The notes under the pieces: model-generated
What the model was told of the DNA's origin: nothing
The model's database searches: none
The model's input: only the letters and a program-made list of their open reading frames with translations
DNA from: Okapia johnstoni
Taxonomy: Eukaryota; Chordata; Mammalia; Artiodactyla; Giraffidae
DNA: 64,000 bases
Direction: 5' to 3'
Assembly (NCBI GenBank): GCA_024291935.2
Contig: CM044316.1
Location: forward strand, 9,540,501-9,604,500
Part shown: positions 41,142-49,618 of the stretch, one piece after another
Numbering within the stretch: the stretch's first letter is position 1
Layout: each line of letters begins with the position of its first letter
Made by a program: the position numbers and the translations under genes

Positions 41142-41364
41142 GCTTCCCTAGTGGCTCAGATGGTAAACAATCTGCCTGCAATGTAGGAGACTCAGGTTCA
41201 ATCCCTAGGTGGGTCAGGAAAATCCCCTGGAGAAGGGAATGGTAACCCACTCCAGTATTCTTGCCTGGAGAATTCCCTGGACAGAGGAGCCTGGTGGGCT
41301 ACAGTCCATGGAATTGCAAAGAGTCAAACACAACTGAGCAACTAACACACACACACACACACAT
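41142..41364 (-). repeat. Bov-tA SINE ending in a (CA)n tract
   Basis: 'gcttccctagtggctcagatggtaaacaatctgcctgcaatg ... aactgagcaactaac' then (CA)n at 41347-41364. Confidence 0.87.
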
Positions 41365-41402
41365 TGAGTTGGCAGTTAGGGCCTTAAGACTGTATGAGCC
41401 TG

Positions 41403-41562
41403 AGGCTTCCCTGGTGGTTCAGTGGCTAAGAGTCCAGCTTCCAGTTCAGGGGGCCAGGGTTCCATCCCAGGTCAGGGAACTAGATCCCACATGCCACAAC
41501 TGAAAGATCCTGCATGCCACAATTAAGACCCAGCACAACCAAATGAATAAATATTTTGTAAC
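41403..41562 (+). repeat. CHR-type SINE
   Basis: 'ggcttccctggtggttcagtggctaagagtccagc ... ccagcacaaccaaatgaataaat'. Confidence 0.8.
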
Positions 41563-41849
41563 AAGAAAAAAGACTGAAGGAGCCTATCTAAGGTTGACTA
41601 TAAGCAGAGACCAGCCCAGGGCCTGAGGCGGGAACTCTTGGTGAGGTGGGGAGTAAACCTGGAGTGTGAGTGTGGGGGTTGGGAGGAAGAAAGAATTAAC
41701 CCTGTCAGACCATTAGGATTAGAACAAACTCTGGAGCTGGGAGGGGAGCTCTTATTCACATTGGCAGCTCCCTGGGCTTAGCACAGCGTCTGTACCCACT
41801 CTCCCATACATCATACTTATATTGCTGCATGTGCTTTTATTTTTTTTTC

Positions 41850-42055
41850 AAAACAAACTTCTTATTGAAGCATAGTTGATTTACCATGTTACATTTCAGG
41901 TGTACAGCAAAATAATGCTGATATACAGATACATACTATTTTTCAGATTCTTTTCCATTATAGGTTATTACAGATATTGAATACAGTTTCCTGTGCTATA
42001 CAGTAGGTCCTTGTTGTTTCTCTATTTTATGTATAGTAGTATCTGCCATGTGTGC
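41850..42055 (-). repeat. L1 3' end (antisense)
   Basis: 'cataactt...agttgatttaccatgttacatttcaggtgtacagc ... tcctgtgctatacagtaggtccttgttg' is the complement of an L1 3' UTR. Confidence 0.75.
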
Positions 42056-42505
42056 TTTTATTTATTTTTTAAATTTATTTGATGTATTTATTTGGCTGTG
42101 TCAGGTCTTAGCTGTGGCATGCCAGATCCTCATTGCTTCCTGCATGATCTTTCATTGTGGCACACAGACTCTCTAGTTGTGGCTCTCAGGCTTACTTGCT
42201 CTATGGCATGTGGGATCTTAGTTCCCCAACAAGGGATGGAACCCATGTCTCCTGCATTGCAAGGCAGAGTCTTAACCACTGGACCACCAAGGAAGTCCTT
42301 ATATGTGCTTTTATTTTTAAAATTTAATTATTTATGACTGCGTTGGGTCTTAGTTGTGGAATGCAGGCTTCTGTCTAGTTGAAGAGCACAAGCTCAATTG
42401 GTCTGAGGCATGTGGGATCCTAGTTCTCCAGCCAGTGATTGAACCCATGTCCCCTGCATTTGAAGGCAGACTCTCAACCATGGGACCACCAGGGGAGTAT
42501 CCTTG
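42056..42505 (-). repeat. Two CHR-type SINEs (antisense)
   Basis: About 42056-42300 and 42310-42505. Each begins 'tatttggctgtgtcaggtcttagctg' or similar and ends in '...gaccaccaaggaagtcc' or '...gaccaccaggggag'. Confidence 0.78.
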
Positions 42506-42599
42506 TATGTGCTTTGAAATGAACTGTTGCCATCCCAGCCTCTAACAGTAATAACAATAAATAATAATAATTAGCCTCTCACAATAATAAATCATAAAG

Positions 42600-42785
42600 T
42601 GGCATACCTTTCATGCCAGGCACTTTACTAAGCACTTTATGTGTATTATCTCACTAAACTGTCACAATAAACCCAAGAGATAGGGACTATTATTGTCCAT
42701 AATTTACAGTCAGGGAAACTGAGGCCCAGAGAGATGAAGTGACTTGCCCAAAGCTGCAGAGCAAGTACAACTGGTCATTTGGCAC
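42600..42785 (+). repeat. MIR SINE, well preserved
   Basis: 'ccaggcactttactaagcactttatgtgtattatctcac ... cagggaaactgaggcccagagagatgaagtgacttgccc' is the classic MIR consensus order. Confidence 0.85.
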
Positions 42786-43239
42786 TGGAATCTGTCCTCA
42801 TCCTATGACTTCCACACCTGGGCTCTGTCACTCAGCATGCTGGTTCTGAGTTATCTCCGCCCCACCCCCCACTCCCCAGGAAATCTCTCAGGCTGAGGCC
42901 TTTCATCCTTTAGGGACGGAGTGGTGGACAGTCCACATTCTACCAGTCCAGTCCAGTCGGATGGGCATGTAGGTTGTTTTTTCAGTTTGTGCCCACTTTG
43001 GACAACACTGTAGTGAACACTCTTCTGGAGCCTCTTTCTGCAGGTCCGAGGTTCCCTGGGGTATCCACTGGTCATGAGATTGGTGATACTTTTAGCTTTC
43101 ACAGCTGTGGTCCAATCGATCACTGCCCAGAAGGTTTCTCCCAATAACCCAAGGCCATGTAATGGCGTGGAAACTCGAGGCCTCACCAAAGTCGATTGCT
43201 GTGACAAAATTTTCAACTTTGTCTATTCTTATGGGGCAT

Positions 43240-43555
43240 GAATACACATTCCTTACAGGGAGGCCTGGCCGGCTGCAGTCCTTGGGGCCGCAAGGAATCG
43301 GACACGACTAGGCGACTGAACAACAATTCTCAAGGTGAAAGAGGGCTTTCCAGGTGGTTCAGTGGTGACGAATCCACCTGCCAAGCAACAGACGTAGGTT
43401 CCATCCGATCCCTGGGTGGGGAAGACCCCTTGGAGGAGGAAATGGCAATCCACTCCAGTATTCTTGCCTGGGAAATCCCATGGAGAGAGGAGCCTGGCGG
43501 GTTACAGTCCATGGGGTCGAAAAGACACGACTTACAGACTAAACTACAACAAATG
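43240..43555 (-). repeat. BovB/Bov-tA tail and a Bov-tA SINE
   Basis: 43255-43325 ('gggaggcctggccggctgcagtccttggggccgcaagg ... ctgaacaac') is a BovB-like tail. 43347-43555 is a Bov-tA in the opposite orientation. Confidence 0.8.
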
Positions 43556-43619
43556 GGTGAAATAGGGTCTTGGGGAGGGGAACGTATTAAGGGGATGTAT
43601 GTGTGTGTGGGGGGGTGTT

Positions 43620-44350
43620 CGGCCTATCTCCCACGGCATCGTCTCCAGCCCTCAGCCCCCCCGCGACCGGGTCCCACGGCAGCGGCTTCCCGCGGAAGGA
43701 AGCGCCAGGCGGTTCCAGCGACAGGATGCGCGGTGATGCCCCCACCCCAGTCGCCGGGGACTTCCCGGGCCGGGCCAGGTTCGCGAGGGAGTTGCTCCCA
43801 CGCGGACGCACTGAGCTACCGCCAGTAGTGTGGGGTTCCAGTCCCCCCGCTACATCTCTTCGGGAAGTTGTGGGTCGATCTCCCGAGTGGGCGGCAACTG
43901 AAGTGTCACATTTCCCGGGAGGGAAGGCTGCGGAGGAGGCGCGATTCCCTTGGGGTGAGGGGTGGGAGGTGGGGTTAGGAGGGAGGAGGCTGAGGGACAC
44001 AGGGAGGGGGGAGTGCCGGGTGTGAACGAGCCTGGAGGGGAGCCAGGGGCGGGCGTTCTGGGGCGGGGCCGCCCCTCCACCGCGCCCTCCTCCTCCTCCC
44101 CTCCGGCCTCGGGGTCAGGTCCCCCGGTCTCGGGAAGCCCGCAGTGGCGGAGCCGGCCGTCTGGAGGCGGGCCGGGAGCTTTCCCGGCGCCTCCAGCCGC
44201 CCTCACTCCCCGCACCTGCGGCTCCTTTGTCCTCCCCATAGCGCCCACCCCCACCCCTGGGGCGACGCCGACTGTCACTCTCCTAAACTGGCGTTGGGGA
44301 AATTGTCAGGGTTTTCTCTTGGGGTGGCGAAACTGGGGACGGGGTGGGGC
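43620..44350. promoter_or_regulatory. Second orphan CpG-rich island, just past the IER2 3' end
   Basis: Dense in CpG and GC boxes and open in several frames on both strands, which is base composition rather than a gene. It lies 0.6-1.3 kb beyond the IER2 poly(A) signal. Candidate functions are promoter of an unannotated non-coding RNA or an IER2 enhancer; both are inference. Confidence 0.5.
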
Positions 44351-44404
44351 TAAAGCCAACAAGTGCTCCCACGGGTATTTCTAAACGCACAGCCTCGCAG
44401 GGAA

Positions 44405-44480
44405 GTTGCTGAGGCCCATTTCACGTATGAGGAAACTGAGGCTGGGAGCTCAGGTCCTTGCCTGAACCACAGTTACACTG
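44405..44480 (+). repeat. MIR fragment
   Basis: 'cccatttcacgtatgaggaaactgaggctgggagctcagg' is a MIR core. Confidence 0.6.
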
Positions 44481-44939
44481 CCTGAGACTGGAACTGGGCG
44501 TAAAGGGCGCTCCAAAGCTCACCTTTCCAGCCCCACCTCAATCCTGGCAACCCTGCCGATTCAGTTAATCAAGTGGGGGGAGGGTAGCTATCCTTCCATT
44601 CTCCAAAGGAGGCCTGATACCCAAGTCGGCTAGGGACACTGTACCCAGCAGTATCCCCAAACATCTGAACTCGGAAAGCCTTCTCACCCAGAGTTGTAGG
44701 GGGGTGTGTGTGTGTCCAGGATCCTGCCAAACGTGCGACGTTTAAGGAAAGGTCGGAGCGCCAGGCGCCCAGCACGCAAGTGCTCTGGCAAAGAAAAGGG
44801 GTCGGCCCCTTCCCGCCCACTCTGCCCACGTGGTAGTGGTCAGACCGGTTTCTGGGGCCCCAGCAAGCCGCCGCCAGCTCTTGACCCCTTAACCCCGCCC
44901 CTCCCCCACCAGGGAAGAAAACCAGACGGGTGCACAGAC

Positions 44940-45933
44940 TTTGTATACAATTGGTCTTTATTTTCCTATCGGGCCATTCTAGCAAAAGGGCCAGATAGAG
45001 GGAATTACCAGAATCCACCAGTAAAGGTAAACAGAACCCCAAAACGCCCTGGCGAGACTCTCCCGCAACCCCCAAACTGGCCCAGTCTCGCCAGCTACTG
45101 ATCCCAGCTCAGCCCTATAGCGCTCCGAACACCCCTCCCCCCATTTTTGTGATTCAGACCAGGAACGTCCGGGTTGATCGTGTCTGTGAGTCTGAGGGTC
45201 AAGCTGGAGACGGTGAACAACAGTCCCACCTCTAACGCACCAGATGAGAAAAAATTTTTAAATGAAATTAGATCAGCCCTCTACCTCCGGAGGCGTAGGG
45301 GCTTCGGGCAATAACCCGCAGCAAGGGAAGGCGCAGTGACTCAGGTCGCCCTCCTCCCATTCCCCAGGGCGGTCCACACCCCAGGTCCTCCTCCCGGCCC
45401 CCACCCACGCAAGGCAGCAGGAAGCTCCCCACGTCTGCCCCATGACGCAACGATGACCGCTTGCACAAGTATGTCACTGGAGGGGGAAGGGGAGTGCCTG
45501 AAATTCTCTTAAGTTGGAAAAGCAAACACCAACGATTGAAAAACCTTATTGAAAGGGCAGCATAGCCCCCAGTTAAAAAAAAAAAGTCCGATCCTGAGGA
45601 GTTTCGAGAACCAAGCCTCCCTTCTCCCAGTTCCAGAAGGAGTCGGTGAGGTTCACCTCCCAGTCCGTTAAAACAGCACCGATGGGAACAGCAGGTCTGA
45701 GGGGAAGGCGCCCGCGCCCCCGGCTCAGGCTCCTCGGCATCGCCGCTGCACACAGGTAGCGACGGCTCCCCGGGGGCAGACTCCCTCTCGGGGCCTCTGC
45801 GCAGCCCGGGCTACGGCTCCTCTCCACGGCTTCCGCGAGTGCTCCCCCGGGGGTGGGCCTCGCCTCGGGTCTGCGTACTCTGGCCGACGGTTCGGCCCGC
45901 GCTCTGGGCTCCAGCAGCGCCGCTCAGGGACCC
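44940..45933 (-). other. IER2: IER2 3' UTR
   Basis: It runs from the stop codon down to about 20 nt past the poly(A) signal at 44957-44962. The length (about 1 kb) suits the short-lived immediate-early mRNA. One ATTTA motif is visible in transcript sense at about 45257-45262. Confidence 0.75.
44957..44962 (-). terminator. IER2: Poly(A) signal AATAAA of IER2
   Basis: TTTATT on the + strand, in the context GGAAAATAAAGACC when read on the - strand. Confidence 0.75.
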
Positions 45934-46602
45934 TCAGAAGGCCACCACGGCCCGCACCAGCACGTTGAGCATGTTGTCGGCCGGGCGGCAAGCCGGCTTC
46001 GCCTCGCATGCCGGGGACGCCGTCGGAGAGCTGACAGCAGGACTGCAGTTCAGGAGGCCTGAGAAGCGCCTCTGCAGGACACGCGCCAGGTTGGGGAAGG
46101 CGCCCTCCGCTTGCGCCGGAGGGGGCTGCAGGCGATCAAGGACCTCCGAAGAGGCCCCTTTCTCCTCCTCCTCTTCTAAGCGGGCTTTCTTGCTCGGGAC
46201 CAGAGCGGCGTCCGCACCATCGCTAAGGCTGCTGCTCCGCCGCTTGCGGCTGATTTTGGCGGGGCGCTGGACACAGCGGGCAGGGGTCTCGGCTCTCGGT
46301 GCCTCCTGCGTGTCCATGGGTTCCGGAGAGGGCTGCTCACCGTCGCCGGGCGCTGCCTTGACTGCGGCTTCCGCTTCCCGAGGCGGGTGCAGGCGAGGGT
46401 CAGGGGAGCGGACGGGCGGCAAGGGCACCTCGGGTTCCTGGGCTTCCACCTTGGCCGAGAGGTAGAGCTCCCGGGCGCTGCGCATGACCAGCGACAGCTG
46501 CAGGCTCCGGTGCAGCCGCAGGCCACCGCGCTGCATACGCGAATGGTACATCTTCCACACCGACAGGGTCATGATCCGTTGCGCCTCCTTCTGCACTTCC
46601 AT
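45934..46602 (-). CDS. IER2: IER2, immediate early response protein 2 (222 aa, single exon)
   Basis: Intronless ORF with ATG at 46602-46600 and TGA at 45936-45934. The product is a nuclear protein of the IER family, induced within minutes by growth factors and reported to influence transcription and cell motility. Visible: the conserved N-terminal IER block (MEVQKEAQRIMTLSVWKMYH ... ARELYLSAKVE, residues 1-52); a Pro/Glu-rich middle; a basic nuclear-localisation-like stretch ISRKRRSSS near residues 116-124; an acidic EEEEE patch; and the family C-terminus NMLNVLVRAVVAF. Human IER2 is 223 residues, so this copy is full length and intact. It is head to head with STX10 and tail to tail with CACNA1A. 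The Ets/CArG/CRE sites 1.2-1.4 kb upstream are its likely serum-response control. Confidence 0.97.
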   Translation of the reverse strand: MEVQKEAQRIMTLSVWKMYHSRMQRGGLRLHRSLQLSLVMRSARELYLSAKVEAQEPEVPLPPVRSPDPRLHPPREAEAAVKAAPGDGEQPSPEPMDTQEAPRAETPARCVQRPAKISRKRRSSSLSDGADAALVPSKKARLEEEEEKGASSEVLDRLQPPPAQAEGAFPNLARVLQRRFSGLLNCSPAVSSPTASPACEAKPACRPADNMLNVLVRAVVAF

Positions 46603-46762
46603 AGCTGCTCGACGGCGAGGGCGAGGGAGGAAGGGATTCCCGGCTGGGCACGGCAGGTGGCAGGTGCACTTCAGACAACGCGCTCGTTCACGCCACTCTC
46701 AGAAGGACAAGCCACGCGGAGACACTGCCAGGACGCTCTGCCCCGGCGCCCGCCACCCGGGC

Positions 46763-46805
46763 CCTTTTGTACCGGGAGTGAAGTCACCGAGACGCCCCGC
46801 CCAAT
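46763..46805 (-). promoter_or_regulatory. IER2: IER2 proximal promoter: TATA-like box, CRE-like site, inverted CCAAT
   Basis: Read on the - strand: a TATA variant TACAAAAGG (46771-46763), TGACTTCA (46786-46779, CRE-like), and ATTGG (46805-46801, an inverted CCAAT). This spacing would place the start near 46735, giving a 5' UTR of about 130 nt. Confidence 0.6.
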
Positions 46806-47179
46806 CAGAGAGCCGCATCCGGGCTTTCCGCGACGCCTGGGTGAGAGACTCGTTAAAGCGACAGAGTGGAATTTACCCAGAGAAGAAAAGGGACCCGAAC
46901 TCCTGTGAGGAGAAGCGTCCCCCAATCCAAGCTAAACTCTCGGGGTGGTCTGCTTTCTCAGGGCCCCTCACTGAACCCGCGCGGTCCCGGGGGAGGGGGG
47001 CCGTGGGTGGGGCTCAGGGCCCACCCACCGGTTGTGTCTGCAGACCCCAGCGGGTCGTAGGCTGCACGTTTCCCTTCGCGCCCGAGAAAACTTGGGTTCC
47101 AAACGGTGGATCCCCGGTGGGAACTGTGTCTACCATCTACCAGGAGCCTAACTAATGTTTGTGTTTTTTTAAAATCAAT

Positions 47180-47330
47180 AATGGTGCTAACAGTTATTAA
47201 GCACTTGCTAAGTGCCAGGCGCTAAAGGTTTTCCTATCATAAACATCTCATTGATCTCTCACTTCCACTCCGTGGAGAGTAGTTGTATCTTATTTCTTTA
47301 GGCGGGGACACCGAGCCACAGTGATTCGTC
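47180..47330 (+). repeat. MIR SINE between IER2 and STX10
   Basis: 'ttattaagcacttgctaagtgccaggcgctaaagg ... ggcggggacaccgagccacag' follows MIR. It is the only repeat I recognise between the two genes. Confidence 0.7.
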
Positions 47331-47873
47331 CAGTATTTGCTAAACGAATACTTCGGCCACTGCGGTGAAAGGGGACCAGTGGAGCCTCCAGCACTCGTCT
47401 CTTGCCAGCGTCCGGCCACCCTCCTCACTCCCCTTGTTTGGAGGCGGTAAGAAGGCGGGACACACTGGCTGGCTCTAGGGCAAAGTTACCCACTCCACGG
47501 GAGGTGGATGTCTGCAGACACGAGCGCAGCCCAAGCTACTGTCTCTGTGTTTCGCATCGAACATCCCTCTCAGTTTCCCTCCGCACGAAATCCATCGTGG
47601 GCGTTCATGCCCTAAGGCGGAGGACCGGCAGCAACACAGCCCGAGTGAACACGTGTCTGTGGCCCCCCGAACGGCGCACCCGAGCTCCGCCTCTGCTCCC
47701 GGGGAGGCGGAGGTGGATTAGGACTTGGAAACTGAGCAACGCAGAGATAGAGCAGATAGATAGAAAACATCGGCCCCACCTTCTGCTACGCGCTAAGGTT
47801 CCAAGAAATACTATTTCCAGTTCCTCAAAAACCGCGAAATTGTTCGAACAGCTCCCTTCATTCCTGGTGTGGG

Positions 47874-48062
47874 CCCTTTAAGGGAAAGCTCCCCCGCCCC
47901 CTCCACACCGGTGCGCGAACCTTCCCGCCACTCTATCAGCCATACTTCCACAACTAAATTTGGAAGTAGTGACGTAGGGCAAGCTCGAGCCGCTTCCGGA
48001 TGCCCTTATAAGGACAAGGGCCGGGATCGCTGTACGTGACCGTTGCCGGCCTCTTCCGGAAG
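47874..48062. promoter_or_regulatory. IER2: Ets / CArG / CRE cluster, probable IER2 serum-response enhancer
   Basis: Contains CCCTTTAAGGG (47874-47884, palindrome, CArG-like but one base short), CTAAATTTGG (47954-47963, CArG-like) followed by GGAAG, CRE-like TGACGTAG (47970-47977), CTTCCGGATG (Ets, 47993-48002) directly joined to a perfect CArG box CCTTATAAGG (48004-48013), and a palindromic Ets site CTTCCGGAAG (48053-48062). The perfect CArG is about 1.3 kb upstream of the predicted IER2 start and 1.57 kb upstream of the STX10 ATG. Confidence 0.7.
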
Positions 48063-49470
48063 AGCGGGGGTGGTGCCTTAGCCTCCCCGCACGCCCCTCC
48101 GCTCTCCCTCTACCGGCAGCTAGAGGTGGCTGGAGCCCCCGGTTTCCGGAGCCGCGTCCAGCGGGGTGGGCGGAGAGTGAGAGGAAAGTTTCGCTTCCTT
48201 CCCTCCGGAGGCCAGAAAGGTGTGACACCTCTCCGGGAAAGCCCCCTGCCGGCGGGCTCGCATTGAAGCCATCTCCCAGAGACCTACACAAAGACCTTGC
48301 CAACACAAGCAGCTACTCCCTAAGGACCTAAGGGTCACTACATTCCTGTCCTCGCCAGCCCTCCCGTGGAAACTCTCCCAGACCCCCTTTCATGTATTTC
48401 TGCACCTCCACCAAACACTGATCTTCTGCACCTTTGGAGTATGCTCAGATCCTCCACACCCAACCCCGGCACAGGGAAACTCAGCAAGTATTCTCTCGTC
48501 TAGAAGACGTCTCCCCAAATTGTCTCCATTCGGCGATCCTTCCACATATCATGGCAACCTGCTGAGGACGCCCCCATTTCTTGTCCCTTCCCTCCACGAA
48601 ACTTCACAACGACATCTCCAGCTCAGATGCTCTCTGATGCACAACAGGGGCAACCCTCCAAGGACTTCTTCAGACGTCCCGCTCCAGAAATCCGGACCCT
48701 ACACAGGAGACAGCTGCTTCCCTATGAAAAACTGATTTTCCAGGCGACTCCACACAGAAGGGCTCTGTCACATAGGTGGCAATCCTATGAGTCCCTCTCC
48801 AGACTCTCCTGGTCCCTCTTCACACGTAGAGGACTTCGCTGCAGACCATTCTCAGAGCCACCACCACACCCCTTCTGGAAACCCCAAGGGTCGCACCCAG
48901 AAAGACCTCACCACCCCCAACCCCCAAAGCTTCTCTAAGGGCCCCTACTCAGGGCCAACCCGCCCCAGGGCGATCTCGAGGCTTCCCTCCTCCGCAGGAA
49001 AAAAGAGAAGAGTCTCCCCCAGAGCTTCACATAGAGTGACCGCACTTCACCCTGCCCCCAAACCTGCCACTCCGACCCTGGCCTGGGACCATCTCCCATC
49101 TCCTATGACAGGATCTGGGTGCAGGCTCAAGGAGTCCATAACGATGGCCCACAAATGAAGGAGCCCCTTCCCCAGCCATAATCTCGCCTGTTTTGAAGGA
49201 GACATTATGTACACTGCTCGGAAGGGAAAACTGAGGTTGCGCAGCAACAATCCGAGGGGCTGGGTCTCGAACCGAGGGATTCGGAGCTCTTGAGTCGAAC
49301 CCAGTTAGATAGAACTAGGACACTGCTGGGGACCGGGAGCGAAGGGGCGGTTCTTTCAGACAGGAAACCGCCTCTGCCCATAACCAAGATGACTGAAGAG
49401 AGCGGATGTTTCGGCACTTCGGGACGAGGGCCACTCTTTCTCCCCTGGCGGCCCCGCTCTCGATGGTGGC
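48063..49470. other. IER2-STX10 spacer, nothing recognised
   Basis: C-rich unique sequence without ruminant repeats. ORFs present on both strands lack family resemblance. It might contain an upstream non-coding exon of either gene, but I cannot show one. Confidence 0.45.
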
Positions 49471-49474
49471 ACGG

Positions 49475-49484
49475 GTCACGTGAC
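49475..49484. promoter_or_regulatory. STX10: Palindromic E-box / CLEAR-type motif in the STX10 promoter
   Basis: GTCACGTGAC, a perfect match to the CLEAR consensus bound by TFEB-family factors and also by USF/MITF. It is 100 bp before the STX10 ATG, next to GC boxes (GGGGGCGGGG at 49485-49494). Confidence 0.6.
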
Positions 49485-49583
49485 GGGGGCGGGGTGACGG
49501 CGCGTCCCGCACCTCTTGGAGGGAATTAGCTTCCGAGGCCGAGAAGGAAGGGGATTCGGCCTCGGGCGGGTAGGGGGCGTGAC

Positions 49584-49618
49584 ATGTCTCTCGAAGATCC
49601 TTTTTTTGTAGTCCGAGG
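49584..49618 (+). CDS. STX10: STX10 exon 1 (start codon)
   Basis: ATG at 49584-49586 starts [11 protein letters not shown], the conserved syntaxin-6/10 N-terminus. It ends with two bases of Gly before the donor GTGAGT. Confidence 0.95.

Noticed and set aside
43603..44384. Long ORFs on both strands in the 43.6-44.4 kb island
   Set aside because: Open because stop codons are rare in CpG-rich DNA. No domain, splice context or poly(A) signal seen.
45839..46465. 208-codon + strand ORF antisense to IER2
   Set aside because: Shadow of the GC-rich IER2 coding strand, no family resemblance.
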